From NCBI RefSeq assembly GCF_018130065.1, contig NZ_JAFCME010000007.1, forward strand, positions 243,027 through 307,026: DNA of 64,000 nucleotides, written 5' to 3'. Positions 43,798-53,019 of the stretch are shown piece by piece (position 1 is the first letter of the stretch; each line of letters opens with the position of its first letter). A program made the translations under genes and the position numbers. This DNA is from Bradyrhizobium sp. AUGA SZCCT0158. Its GTDB lineage: Bacteria > Pseudomonadota > Alphaproteobacteria > Rhizobiales > Xanthobacteraceae. The notes beneath the pieces are model-generated. The model had not been told where the DNA came from. It made no database searches and saw nothing but the letters and a program-made list of their open reading frames with translations.

Positions 43798-44796
43798 TCA
43801 CCGCGCCTCGCCGGAGAACGCCTGCCGCAATGTCGCCAGCCGGTCGAGCGCCGCCTGCGGCAATGGCCCTTTTTCGACCGCCGCGAATGCACCCTCGAAC
43901 TCCTGCGGCGTCGCCATGCCGACCAGGACGGTGCCCATCGCCGGGTGCGACAGCGCAAACCGCGTCGCAGCTTCGGTCAGGCTGGAAGCAGACCCCTCCT
44001 CCACCAGCGGCATCAGACGGCGGGCGCGCTCGATATCGGCATCGTAGCTCATGGCTGAGCCGATCGGCTCGGGCGCCGGGCTTGCAATCGGGTGACGCGC
44101 GGCCGAGCCCGAGAGGGCGCCGCCCGCCAGCACGCGGATGCCGACGACGCCAACGCCGGCCGCCCGTGTGTGATCGAACAACCGCGCATAATCCTGCGCC
44201 GGATAATTTTTCGGCAGTTCTTCGGCGGCGGATGGATTGAGCATGTTGTAGACGATCTGCGCGCTGTCGAAGACGCCGGCATCGACCACCTGATGCAGCG
44301 CCCCGGTGTCGCCGACCGCCGAAATCCCCAAATATCGAATCTTGCCCTGCTGACGCAGCCGCTCGAACGCCGGCACCACCTCGTCCAGCACCTGCCGCGC
44401 GCTCAGCGCCGATCCGCCGCCTGAAACGGTAATCGGATTGTGCAGGTGAAAGATGTCGACGTGCTCAAGACCCAGTCGCGCCAGACTGCCTTCGAGCGAC
44501 GTGGTAATGGCGTCGGCAATGCGACCGAACGCATCGGGCGCTATTCGAACCTTGGTGCCGACGATCGCGTTGGCCGGCTTCAGCTTGTGCAAGACACGGC
44601 CAAGGTTCCTTTCCGACTGGCCGTCGCCGTACAGCACCGCGGTGTCGAAATAATTCACGCCGACATCGAGCGCCCGCGCGACGGCGCGCTCCTGATCGGC
44701 CGGATCGCCGCGCACCATCACGCCGCCTACGGCGCCGCACCCAAAGCCCAGCACCGAGAGCTGCATTCCCGTGCGCCCAAAAACCCGCAATTGCAT
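43798..44796 (-). CDS. Aldo/keto reductase
   Basis: 332 aa, start ATG 44796 (MQLRVFGRTGMQLSVLGFGC) with GGAGGAA upstream. The TIM-barrel AKR motifs are DVGVNYFDTAVLYGDGQSE, containing the catalytic Asp and Tyr, GTKVRIAP for the Lys strand, and HVDIFHLHNPI. The C-terminal cofactor region includes GIRVLAGGALSG and ATRFALSHPAMGTVLVGMA. NADPH-dependent reduction of an aldehyde or ketone is expected. It converges with the GNAT gene and is divergent from the EthD-like gene. Confidence 0.9.
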   Translation of the reverse strand: MQLRVFGRTGMQLSVLGFGCGAVGGVMVRGDPADQERAVARALDVGVNYFDTAVLYGDGQSERNLGRVLHKLKPANAIVGTKVRIAPDAFGRIADAITTSLEGSLARLGLEHVDIFHLHNPITVSGGGSALSARQVLDEVVPAFERLRQQGKIRYLGISAVGDTGALHQVVDAGVFDSAQIVYNMLNPSAAEELPKNYPAQDYARLFDHTRAAGVGVVGIRVLAGGALSGSAARHPIASPAPEPIGSAMSYDADIERARRLMPLVEEGSASSLTEAATRFALSHPAMGTVLVGMATPQEFEGAFAAVEKGPLPQAALDRLATLRQAFSGEAR

Positions 44797-44964
44797 CGCT
44801 GTTCCTCCGGCTGCTCGTACCATACTCCAGATTTTCGCCCCGAAGTAATTTGCGACCGATGCAACTGCAACCCGGTGTTTCAGAGTTGCGGGATCGGTAA
44901 AACTGACGCACAGTTTGGACCTGTGCCGGAAATCAACCGGCGAATATCAAACGAGGAGCACGCC

Positions 44965-45279
44965 ATGATCAAGGTAAGCGTTATGTATCCGAACACGCCG
45001 GGGGCGCGCTTCGACCACGATTATTATCGCGACAAGCACATGCCGCTGGTCAAGGCGCGCATGGGCGATGCCTGCAAGTCCTACACGGTGGACAAGGGCC
45101 TCGGCGGCGGCGCGCCCGGTGCGCCTGCGACCTATGTCGGGATGTGTCACATCTTCGCCGACTCGGTGGAGTCCTTCCAGGCCGGCTTCGGGCCGCATGC
45201 CAAAGAGATCATGGGCGACATCAAGAACTACACCGACATCGCGCCGGTCATGCAGATCAGCGAAGTCGTCGTCGGCTGA
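44965..45279 (+). CDS. EthD-family small protein
   Basis: 104 aa, MIKVSVMYPNTPGARFDHDY then YRDKHMPLVKARMG and YVGMCHIFADSVESFQAGFG, the dimeric alpha-beta barrel of the EthD family. Members are accessory factors of ether degradation or polyketide cyclases of unknown reaction. The ribosome-binding site is GAGGAG. The gene stands alone, followed by a strong hairpin at 45351-45393. Confidence 0.85.
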   Translation: MIKVSVMYPNTPGARFDHDYYRDKHMPLVKARMGDACKSYTVDKGLGGGAPGAPATYVGMCHIFADSVESFQAGFGPHAKEIMGDIKNYTDIAPVMQISEVVVG

Positions 45280-45350
45280 CGGCGGCTGCGTCGCTACGTA
45301 GGTGGGTCAGGTGACTTGTCCGCCATAGCTCGCAAAGAGAAGGCGTAAGC

Positions 45351-45393
45351 CGTAACCCACCGCCGACGCGAATACGAACAGCGGTGGGTTACG
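45351..45393. terminator. Strong hairpin downstream of the EthD-like gene
   Basis: Perfect 13-base arms CGTAACCCACCGC (45351-45363) and GCGGTGGGTTACG (45381-45393) around a 17-base loop, 72 bases after the stop codon. There is no T run, so it is a repeat-type hairpin that may stop or protect the transcript. The rest of the gap to 45642 shows no gene. Confidence 0.5.
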
Positions 45394-45642
45394 CGGAGTT
45401 TATCACCGGGCCGCGCGTTGCGCGGATCCGGTGGCAACCCACCCCAAGCATTAACCTTATCTTTGCCTGGTCAAGCGCTGAAGCATGTGATGGGAAAGCC
45501 AATTCGGACTACCCCCAAAGAAGCGGGTTCGTTCCACGATGTCTGTTGCGGAAACCCCGAAATCTCGGCATCATTTTCAAACGCTGCCGGACATCGCCCC
45601 CCTGACAAAATCCTGGCCGCGAACCCCAAGAAGCCGCGTCGG

Positions 45643-45672
45643 GCCTCAGCTCTTTCCCCAAGGAGCTGAGGC
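45643..45672 (+). terminator. Hairpin with T-rich tail before the amidotransferase gene
   Basis: GCCTCAGCTC (45643-45652) and GAGCTGAGGC (45663-45672) form a perfect 10-bp stem with a 10-base loop, followed by TCTTTC. It could be an intrinsic terminator or an attenuator, because the amidotransferase gene begins 48 bases further. Confidence 0.5.
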
Positions 45673-45720
45673 TCTTTCATGTTGTGGTGCCTTTATGCTT
45701 TGGTGCCCTGGAAAACTTTC

Positions 45721-46437
45721 ATGCCGAAAATCACGATCATCGAAACCGGCGTCATTTCGCCTGCCAATCGCGCGCGGCACGGCTCCTTCCCCCAGATGTT
45801 CGAACGGCTGCTTGGCGAGGCGGATGCCTCGGCGAGCTTTGCGACGGTCCGGCTTGCCGATGGCGAAGCGCTGCCCGATCCCGCCGGCCTCGAAGCCATT
45901 CTGCTCACGGGATCGCCGGCCGGCGTCTACGACGATCTCGACTGGATCGCACCTCTCGAGCGCTTTGTCCGCGCGGCGTATGAAGCAAAAACTCCCATGG
46001 CCGGAATCTGCTTCGGCCATCAATTGATCGCGCAGGCGCTCGGCGGAACGGTGCGCAAATCGGAAAAGGGCTGGGGCATCGGGCGTCACGTCTATGACGT
46101 CGCGCCCGGCAACGGCGTGATCGAGGGCGATAGAATCGCAATTCCCGCCTCGCATCAGGACCAGGTCATCGCGCCACCCACGGGGGCAACAACCATATTC
46201 CATTCGGCGTTTACGCCGCACGCGGGCCTTCTCTATGCGAACGGCGTAACGCTATCCGTGCAGCCGCATCCCGAATTCACCACGGCCTTTGCGCATTTCT
46301 GTTGCGAGAAAGCCGGTCAGAACAACGCTCCCGAACCGTTGGTCGCGGCGGCCAAGGCTTCGCTCGAGCAGCCCCTCGACAGCGCCGACCTCGGCCGTGC
46401 CATCGCGCGTTTTCTGGCGAGGCCGCGTACAGCGTGA
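45721..46437 (+). CDS. Class I glutamine amidotransferase-like protein
   Basis: 238 aa starting MPKITIIETGVISPANRARH. The class I amidotransferase triad is visible: nucleophile Cys in MAGICFGHQLIAQALGG, His in LSVQPHPEF and the acidic partner two residues later. Stand-alone members hydrolyse gamma-glutamyl compounds or serve as the glutaminase part of a larger enzyme. A polyamine-linked gamma-glutamyl role is possible because a decarboxylase lies 3 kb upstream, but no direct link is seen. ATG 45721 starts the conserved fold; the 14 upstream codons are not conserved-looking. Confidence 0.87.
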   Translation: MPKITIIETGVISPANRARHGSFPQMFERLLGEADASASFATVRLADGEALPDPAGLEAILLTGSPAGVYDDLDWIAPLERFVRAAYEAKTPMAGICFGHQLIAQALGGTVRKSEKGWGIGRHVYDVAPGNGVIEGDRIAIPASHQDQVIAPPTGATTIFHSAFTPHAGLLYANGVTLSVQPHPEFTTAFAHFCCEKAGQNNAPEPLVAAAKASLEQPLDSADLGRAIARFLARPRTA

Positions 46438-46474
46438 TCGATTTCGTGCGGCTGTTAGCGCAGTAAGCGTAGTG

Positions 46475-46560
46475 CGTAGGATGGGTAGAGCGAAGCGAAA
46501 CCCATCGCACAAGCGCAAACCGGAATTGATGGGTATCGCTATCGCTCCACCCATCCTACG
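46475..46560. repeat. Palindromic repeat family 1, copy 2
   Basis: CGTAGGATGGGTAGAGCGAA at the left end and the complementary CCACCCATCCTACG at the right end form a long imperfect hairpin. It shares its ends with 43702-43789 and 59258-59342. Confidence 0.75.
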
Positions 46561-46630
46561 AGCTGCTCAGGAACAACCGCCCGGGACACAAGGGGCGTTG
46601 GCCATCGTCACGACGAGGGGCGGGTTGCGG

Positions 46631-46976
46631 TGGACGCTGACGTTGCGATTGACGGTCGCGGCTGATGCGTACGGCGAAAGCGTGTGGTCCTGGCGCCCGT
46701 AACGGCGTCAAGTCTTTCGGGAGCTAACGCTTCCGAGGGGCGACGGTGGCAATAGAGGCCGTCTCACCGGGGAGAGCGCGTTATAAGTCGTAAAGCCATT
46801 GCGCAGGGAATGTCGGATGTTCTCCGCTGCCCTGTATGCTCATGTGCAGCTTTCTTAGCACAATCGCACATGAGACCGCGGGTGCAGCGCGCATCCGGCA
46901 TTCCCTGCGCCCTCTGATTGGAGAGGGCGAGGAATTTCTGGCAAAGCTCGGGCTTATCAGGCCGCGAGAATGCGAA
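46631..46976 (+). repeat. Dispersed repeat family 2 with long hairpin, copy 1
   Basis: About 345 bp nearly identical to the reverse complement of 63657-64000. The core 46801-46910 is a 110-nt imperfect hairpin: 19-base arms GCGCAGGGAATGTCGGATG (46801-46819) and 46892-46910, an inner pair CGCTGC/GCAGCG (46825-46830, 46884-46889) and an apical pair CTCATGTGC/GCACATGAG (46839-46847, 46866-46874). A CCCTCT/AGAGGG hairpin follows. Short frames inside it are not called as genes. The element may begin before 46631; copy 2 is cut by the window edge. Confidence 0.75.
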
Positions 46977-47013
46977 GGTGTGTTTGGATAATGCTGCAGC
47001 GACAAACACAGCC

Positions 47014-47135
47014 GTCGTCCCGGGCTTGACCCGGGACCCATACGCCGCGGCCCATCGGTGAGAGCGCAGGCGTTTGCGACCTTCTGCAACAACAACCGCC
47101 GCGGAGTATGGGTCCCGGCTCAAGGCCGGGACGAC
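47014..47135. repeat. Palindromic repeat with GTCGTCCCGG ends
   Basis: GTCGTCCCGGGCTTGACCCG at the left end and the complementary GGCCGGGACGAC end at 47135 form inverted ends; inner halves around CCCATACGCCGCGG and CCGCGGAGTATGGG also pair. A related but diverged element is at 63541-63644, next to the other copy of family 2. Confidence 0.65.
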
Positions 47136-47163
47136 ACCGAGCAAGAAGCAGGCTACGCGCTCT

Positions 47164-47856
47164 TCACACCCCGAGCCAGCTCAAGCCACCCGGAAGATCG
47201 CCGACGGCAAAATCAACTTGCAGGACCCTTCGATGAACCGGATCGCTGGCCGCTTCCGAGCTGTGCAAAATAGGCGTCGCATAGAGCCAGATATCGCCGG
47301 CGTCAGCCAGGCAAACAGCGACCCCGCATTTTTCAACGACGCTCTTTACTTCGGGTTCGGGGATCAGACCCAGCCGGTGCGATCCCGGCGCGATCAGAAG
47401 GGGCGCGTTCGTCGCCGGTACAGGGTCGAGATGAACGCGCAGCGTCACCATGCCGGCCAGCAGGTCAAATGGCGGCGCGACGTGAAGCAATCCGCTTTTG
47501 ACGGTCCAGGGACCAAAGCCCGCGACCTCGACGCGTCCAGCGACGGCGATCGTTCGATCCTGATGCCAGGCAAGCGCCCAGTTGGTCGAAACTGTCTTGT
47601 CGAAAAGAATGGCTCTGACGGGATGACAGCTTTCACCGAGGACCGCGGCAGCGACTTTCCAAACGGCTCCCGGCGGCGCAAGAAATCGCCGCACCTCGGC
47701 ATTGCCGTGAAGCCTGATGCCGGCCTGATCCGCGGGCAAATTGGCGACCGAATCTTCAAGGTCGCGCAATTCCGACGCGCCGAGCGCCGCGTGCATGCGT
47801 AGCGCGCCGATCTCGGCGAACGTCGCCGCTTCATTCGCAGAAAGAGCGATGGTCAT
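47164..47856 (-). CDS. Phytanoyl-CoA dioxygenase (PhyH)-family protein
   Basis: 230 aa with double-stranded beta-helix features of Fe(II)/2-oxoglutarate oxygenases. The metal motif is H-x-D in NWALAWHQDRTI (about residue 97-99), the distal His is in ATPILHSSEAA near 205, and Arg in HRRVLQVDFA could bind 2-oxoglutarate. It starts 4 bases after the VOC dioxygenase stop, so the two are an operon. The substrate is unknown; many bacterial PhyH proteins hydroxylate small molecules. Confidence 0.83.
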   Translation of the reverse strand: MTIALSANEAATFAEIGALRMHAALGASELRDLEDSVANLPADQAGIRLHGNAEVRRFLAPPGAVWKVAAAVLGESCHPVRAILFDKTVSTNWALAWHQDRTIAVAGRVEVAGFGPWTVKSGLLHVAPPFDLLAGMVTLRVHLDPVPATNAPLLIAPGSHRLGLIPEPEVKSVVEKCGVAVCLADAGDIWLYATPILHSSEAASDPVHRRVLQVDFAVGDLPGGLSWLGV

Positions 47857-47860
47857 GCCT

Positions 47861-48814
47861 TTACCCGATCGGCTTCAGCCCCGCCTCGATCGCCGCGCGG
47901 CGCGGCTCCAGGAACGGCGGCAGCGCCAGTTTCTCGCCGAGCGTTTCCATCGGCTCGTCGGTCGCAAAGCCGGGGCCGTCGGTTGCGATCTCGAACAGGA
48001 TGCCGTTGGGTTCGCGAAAATAGAGGCTGCGAAAGTAAAACCGGTCGATCTCGCCGCTGTTGCGAACGCGCAGCTCGTTCAGCCGCTGCGTCCAGGCATG
48101 ATACTGCGCCTCGTCGGGCGTGCGGAACGCGACATGATGCACGCCGCCGGCGCCCTGCCCCGCCATCGGCGATGCCTTGTCCTCGAGCACATGCAGTTCG
48201 GCGGCGAGATTGTTCTCGTCCCTTGCCTCGCCCATCGCGAACACGTGAATCTGCGCGCCGTGCGCGGCATAGTCGCGGACGCGGCGCATGTTCATGACCT
48301 CGGTCAGCACCAACGCGGTACGCGACAAATCATGCACGGTGAGCACGATCGGGCCGAGACCGCGGATCTGATGCTCGGCCGGAACCGTACTGCGCTCCCA
48401 GGGCGAGGAAGCGCCAGCCCCGCCGTCATCGACCAGCACCAGGCGCTGCCCCTCGCCGTCTTCGAACGGCAGCGTCAGCCGGCCGTCGACCTCGATGACA
48501 TCGCCAGTCACGCCGCCCGCCGCCTTGAGGCGGTCGCGCCAGAACCCGAGCGTCTTTTCACCCGCGACCCGCAAGCCCGTGCGCGAGATCGAATTGGTGC
48601 CGCGCCGCTCCGGCGCCGCCGGAAAATCGAAGAAGGTGAGGTCGGTGCCGGGATTGGCTTTGCCGTCGGCATAGAACAGATGGTAGGCGCTGACGTCGTC
48701 CTGGTTGACCGTCTTCTTGACCAGCCGCATGCCGAGCAGGCCGGTGTAGAAGGCCAGATTCTCGCGCGGCTTCGCCGAAACCGCGGTCAAGTGGTGAATT
48801 CCGGTGAGCTGCAT
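47861..48814 (-). CDS. VOC-family ring-cleaving dioxygenase-like protein (glyoxalase fold)
   Basis: 317 aa, start ATG 48814 ([20 protein letters not shown]) with AAGGA upstream. Two vicinal-oxygen-chelate modules: the first metal His is in GIHHLTAV, the second module begins [12 protein letters not shown] and [12 protein letters not shown] carries another metal His, with the Glu in [14 protein letters not shown]. The MhqO/LinE-like group opens hydroquinone rings or detoxifies quinones. It is divergent from an enoyl-CoA hydratase gene across a 15-bp tandem repeat, which may be the control site. Confidence 0.87.
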   Translation of the reverse strand: MQLTGIHHLTAVSAKPRENLAFYTGLLGMRLVKKTVNQDDVSAYHLFYADGKANPGTDLTFFDFPAAPERRGTNSISRTGLRVAGEKTLGFWRDRLKAAGGVTGDVIEVDGRLTLPFEDGEGQRLVLVDDGGAGASSPWERSTVPAEHQIRGLGPIVLTVHDLSRTALVLTEVMNMRRVRDYAAHGAQIHVFAMGEARDENNLAAELHVLEDKASPMAGQGAGGVHHVAFRTPDEAQYHAWTQRLNELRVRNSGEIDRFYFRSLYFREPNGILFEIATDGPGFATDEPMETLGEKLALPPFLEPRRAAIEAGLKPIG

Positions 48815-48865
48815 GGCATCATCCTTATCGCGAGGAAAAACAAGCGCGGCGATTTGGGTCTTCGG

Positions 48866-48895
48866 GATCATGTAGGATATGATCATGTAGGATAT
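48866..48895. promoter_or_regulatory. Perfect 15-bp tandem repeat in a divergent promoter region
   Basis: GATCATGTAGGATAT occurs twice back to back (48866-48880, 48881-48895), between the VOC dioxygenase and enoyl-CoA hydratase genes. The repeat unit includes TATCCTACATGATC on the other strand, so a MarR-type or other dimeric regulator is possible. No regulator gene is adjacent. Confidence 0.5.
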
Positions 48896-48948
48896 AGTGT
48901 GATTATTCGCCAGCGGCCCTGTCGCCGGCCTGTTCAGGGACAAACTTC

Positions 48949-49710
48949 ATGACCGAACACATCATAGTGTCCGACGAAGACGCAACGCGCGTGATCACGA
49001 TGCGGCGGCCCGAGAAGAAGAACGCGATCACCCAGGACATGTATCGCGCGATGAGCGATGCGATCAACAAGGCGCAGGACAATCCGGCCATCCGCTGCCT
49101 CATCATCACCGGCGGCTCCGGCGTGTTCACCGCCGGCAACGATCTGGAGGATTTCCTCAAAGACGGCACCTCCAATCCCGATTTGCCCCGCGCCTCCAAC
49201 GCCGCAAAGTTTCTCTATTCGCTGGCGCACAACACCAAGCCGATCATCGCCGCCGTCGACGGCATCGCGATCGGCATCGGCACCACGATGCTGTTCCATT
49301 GCGACCACGTGCTGGCCAGCAATACCGCGACGTTCTCGACACCATTCATCAATCTCGGGCTGGTGCCGGAAGGCGCCTCCAGCCTGCTGGCGCCCCGCGC
49401 CATGGGACACCAGCGCGCGTTCGCGATGCTGGTGATGGGACGCAAATTCAGCGCCGACGATGCGCACGCCGCCGGCTTCGTCAACGTCGTGGTGGCGCCG
49501 GGGCATACCGAGGCCGAAGCGCGCAAGGTGGCGCGCGAAATCTGCGCGCTGCCGGCCGAAGCGGTGGCGATCTCGCGCAAGCTGCTGAAACTGCAGCCGG
49601 AGGACATGACCCGCCGGATCGACCAGGAAGGCCATTTGTTCGGCGAACGGATGCGCTCCAAGGAAGCGATATCAGCGTTCAAGAAATTCTTCGACCGCAA
49701 GAAGGGGTAG
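48949..49710 (+). CDS. Enoyl-CoA hydratase/isomerase family protein
   Basis: 253-aa crotonase-fold protein. The CoA-binding/oxyanion region reads GGSGVFTAGNDLEDF, and AVDGIAIGIGTTMLFHCD carries the second oxyanion motif. The first catalytic Glu of classical hydratases is not obvious, as NLGLVPEGASSLLAPRAMG holds one candidate Glu. The family hydrates or isomerises enoyl-CoA. It is monocistronic and followed by a palindromic repeat. Confidence 0.9.
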   Translation: MTEHIIVSDEDATRVITMRRPEKKNAITQDMYRAMSDAINKAQDNPAIRCLIITGGSGVFTAGNDLEDFLKDGTSNPDLPRASNAAKFLYSLAHNTKPIIAAVDGIAIGIGTTMLFHCDHVLASNTATFSTPFINLGLVPEGASSLLAPRAMGHQRAFAMLVMGRKFSADDAHAAGFVNVVVAPGHTEAEARKVAREICALPAEAVAISRKLLKLQPEDMTRRIDQEGHLFGERMRSKEAISAFKKFFDRKKG

Positions 49711-49733
49711 AGGGAAAGACGTTCCCTCCCCAT

Positions 49734-49820
49734 CCGTCATTGCGAGCGCAGCGAAGCAATCCATCGCGCCGCATAAAGGAAGAATGGATTGCTTCGTCGC
49801 TACGCTCCTCGCAATGACGG
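49734..49820. repeat. Palindromic repeat family 3, copy 1
   Basis: CCGTCATTGCGAGCGCAGCG at the left end and the complementary CTCGCAATGACGG at the right end form a long hairpin; the middle halves CAATCCAT and ATGGATTG pair too. A second copy is at 63401-63518. Such CATTGCGAG repeats are very common in Bradyrhizobium. Confidence 0.8.
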
Positions 49821-49853
49821 GGAATCAGAAAACCGCTCTCGCATGTTAGCTCC

Positions 49854-51515
49854 ATGAAAATTCTCCTTCGTCACATCCTTGTTTCGGCGATCATGCTGGC
49901 TCCCGCCGCGTCCCTCGCCCAAACCCCCGCCCCCATCGATCTGCGCATTCTCGCGATCAATGATTTTCACGGCTATCTCCGCCCGCCGCAGTTCGGGATC
50001 CGGGTCGCCGATCCCGAGGACAAGACCAAGAAGATGTTCGTCGCCGCCGGCGGCGCCGAGCACATGGCAACGTTGGTCAAGGAACTTCGCGACGGCCACA
50101 AGAATTCGATCTTCGTCGCTGCCGGCGATCTGATCGGCGCCAGCCCGTTCCTGTCGGCGATGTTCCACGACGAGCCCACCATCGAGGCGCTGTCGATGAT
50201 GGGACTGGATATTTCCTCGGTCGGCAATCACGAGTTCGACGAAGGCAAGGCCGAACTGCTGCGCATGCAGAACGGCGGCTGCCATCCCGTCGACAAATGT
50301 CAGGGGCCGCATCCCTTCCTCGGCGCGAAATTCCGCTATCTGGCCGCCAGCACCTTCGAGAAGGCGACCGGCAAGACCGTGCTTCCCGCCTATGAAATCA
50401 AAACCTTCGAGGGCATTCCGGTTGCCTTCATCGGCCTGACCCTGAAGGGCACGCCCAACGTCATCTCGCCGGAGAGCGCCGCCGGCCTCGAATTCCGCGA
50501 CGAGGCCGAGACGGTGAACGCGCTGATCCCCGAACTGAAGGCGCGCGGCGTCGAGGCCATCGTGGTGCTGATTCACGAAGGCGGCCTGCCGACCGGCGAC
50601 TACAATGAGTGCCCGGGCATATCAGGCCCGATCGTCGATATCGTCAGGAAGTTCGACAAGGCGGTCGACATCGTCGTCTCCGGCCACACCCATCAGGCCT
50701 ATGTCTGTGAGATCGACGGCAGGCTGGTCACGTCAGGCGACAAATACGGCACCATCGTTACCGCCATCGACGTCAAGCTCGATCCGGCCAGCCGCGACAT
50801 CGTCAGCGCCAGGGCCAACAACACCATCGTCCGCACCGAGGCCTACGCCAAGAATCCCGAGCAGACCGCGCTGATCGAAGCCTATGACAGGGTTGCCGCG
50901 CCGATCGCCAACCGTCCGGCGGGCTCGATCACGGAAACGCTGTCGCGCGTGCCCAACAATGCCGGCGAGAGCCCGCTCGGCGACGTCATCGCCGACGCGC
51001 AGCTCGCCGCGACCAGTGCGCCTGCGAACGGCGGCGCGGTGATGGCCTTCACCAATCCCGGCGGCGTGCGCATCGACATCACGCGCAAGGAAGATGGCGC
51101 CGTGACCTATGCCGATCTGTTCGCGAGCCAGCCGTTCCGCAACCAACTGGTGACGCTGACGCTGACCGGAAAGCAGATCAAGGACATGCTGGAGCAGCAA
51201 TGGTTCGATCCGAAACGGCCGCGGATCCTGCAGGTCTCGAAGGGTTTCAGCTACGCCTGGGACAACAGCAAGCCGGACGGCGAGCGCATTCTCCCGGAGC
51301 GAATGGCGCTGAACGGCGCGCCGATCGACCCCGCCGGGAGCTATCGCGTGACTGTCAACAATTTCCTCGCGGTCGGCGGCGACGGCTTTACGGTCCTCAC
51401 CCAAGGAACCGCCCCGCGAATCGGCGTCTACGACATCGACGCGTTGAACAGCTATTTCCTGGCCAACAGTCCGGTCGCCCCCGGTGCCGTCAATCGCATC
51501 GCCCGGATCAACTGA
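49854..51515 (+). CDS. Bifunctional metallophosphatase/5'-nucleotidase (UshA-like)
   Basis: 553 aa with a Sec signal peptide (MKILLRHILVSAIMLAPAAS, cleavage near SLAQT). The N-terminal calcineurin-like domain has the metal motifs LAINDFHGYL, VAAGDLIGASPFLS, SVGNHEFDEGKAEL and VVSGHTHQAYVC. The C-terminal substrate-binding domain has NNAGESPLGDVIADAQLAAT, FTNPGGVRIDI and the stacking region GFSYAWDNSKPDGERI. It acts in the periplasm on nucleotides or UDP-sugars to salvage phosphate and nucleosides. Confidence 0.92.
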   Translation: MKILLRHILVSAIMLAPAASLAQTPAPIDLRILAINDFHGYLRPPQFGIRVADPEDKTKKMFVAAGGAEHMATLVKELRDGHKNSIFVAAGDLIGASPFLSAMFHDEPTIEALSMMGLDISSVGNHEFDEGKAELLRMQNGGCHPVDKCQGPHPFLGAKFRYLAASTFEKATGKTVLPAYEIKTFEGIPVAFIGLTLKGTPNVISPESAAGLEFRDEAETVNALIPELKARGVEAIVVLIHEGGLPTGDYNECPGISGPIVDIVRKFDKAVDIVVSGHTHQAYVCEIDGRLVTSGDKYGTIVTAIDVKLDPASRDIVSARANNTIVRTEAYAKNPEQTALIEAYDRVAAPIANRPAGSITETLSRVPNNAGESPLGDVIADAQLAATSAPANGGAVMAFTNPGGVRIDITRKEDGAVTYADLFASQPFRNQLVTLTLTGKQIKDMLEQQWFDPKRPRILQVSKGFSYAWDNSKPDGERILPERMALNGAPIDPAGSYRVTVNNFLAVGGDGFTVLTQGTAPRIGVYDIDALNSYFLANSPVAPGAVNRIARIN

Positions 51516-51619
51516 GGTGCAGTCCGCCTCCCCCGCGGGAAGGAACCATGGCCCTTTCCGAGCGGCCGCCGAGCGCCTAGATTGTGCGTTCGCGGCCCGC
51601 CCGCACGCCAGGATTTCGC

Positions 51620-52546
<927 letters not shown>

Positions 52547-52625
52547 AACCTCGCCACAATACGCCCGCAAAAACTTCGTTTGATTCTGCGCATCACGATT
52601 TGATCTGCGCATCCGGGAACACAAT

Positions 52626-52877
52626 ATGGCCGAAAACACCCAAGTGGACGTCAAAAAGCTGAGCTTCGAGCGCGCGATCGAGGAACTTGAATCGATCGTC
52701 AAGCGGCTCGAGGACGGCAAGGTCCCGCTTGAGGAATCGGTTGCGATCTACGAGCGCGGCGAGGCCCTGAAGCGGCGCTGCGAGGAGTTGCTGCGGCAGG
52801 CCGAGGCCCGCGTCGACAAGATCACCACCGATGCCAGCGGACAGGTGACCGGCACCGAGCCGCTCGACGTGCAATAA
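52626..52877 (+). CDS. xseB: Exodeoxyribonuclease VII small subunit
   Basis: 83 aa with the complete XseB pattern: KLSFERAIEELESIVKRLED, GKVPLEESVAIYERGEALK and RRCEELLRQAEARVDKI, a helical hairpin that binds the XseA stalk. The C-terminal tail is short and hydrophilic. Exonuclease VII degrades single-stranded DNA in repair. xseA is not in the window. In alphaproteobacteria xseB often lies just before dxs, as here with one gene between. Confidence 0.95.
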   Translation: MAENTQVDVKKLSFERAIEELESIVKRLEDGKVPLEESVAIYERGEALKRRCEELLRQAEARVDKITTDASGQVTGTEPLDVQ

Positions 52878-53019
52878 TCGGGAACATTAGGCGAATGTGA
52901 CACCCGCCATCCCGCAAGGGGCCGAGTAGCGGCCGAATTAGCTACCCAATTAGCCGCCGAATTAGTTCTTGGCGCGCAAAACGGCCTGATATAGTCCGGC
53001 CAGCACCCGGGGACAGTTC

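Noticed and set aside
46764..47144. Short minus-strand frames inside the dispersed repeat (also at 63525-63770)
   Set aside because: The repeat shows structure-preserving changes rather than codon-preserving ones; such frames recur in every copy by chance.
52931..52966. Short tandem CCGAATTAG-like repeats before the hydrolase gene
   Set aside because: Three imperfect 9-10 bp units in a 140-bp gap; too short and irregular to support a function.
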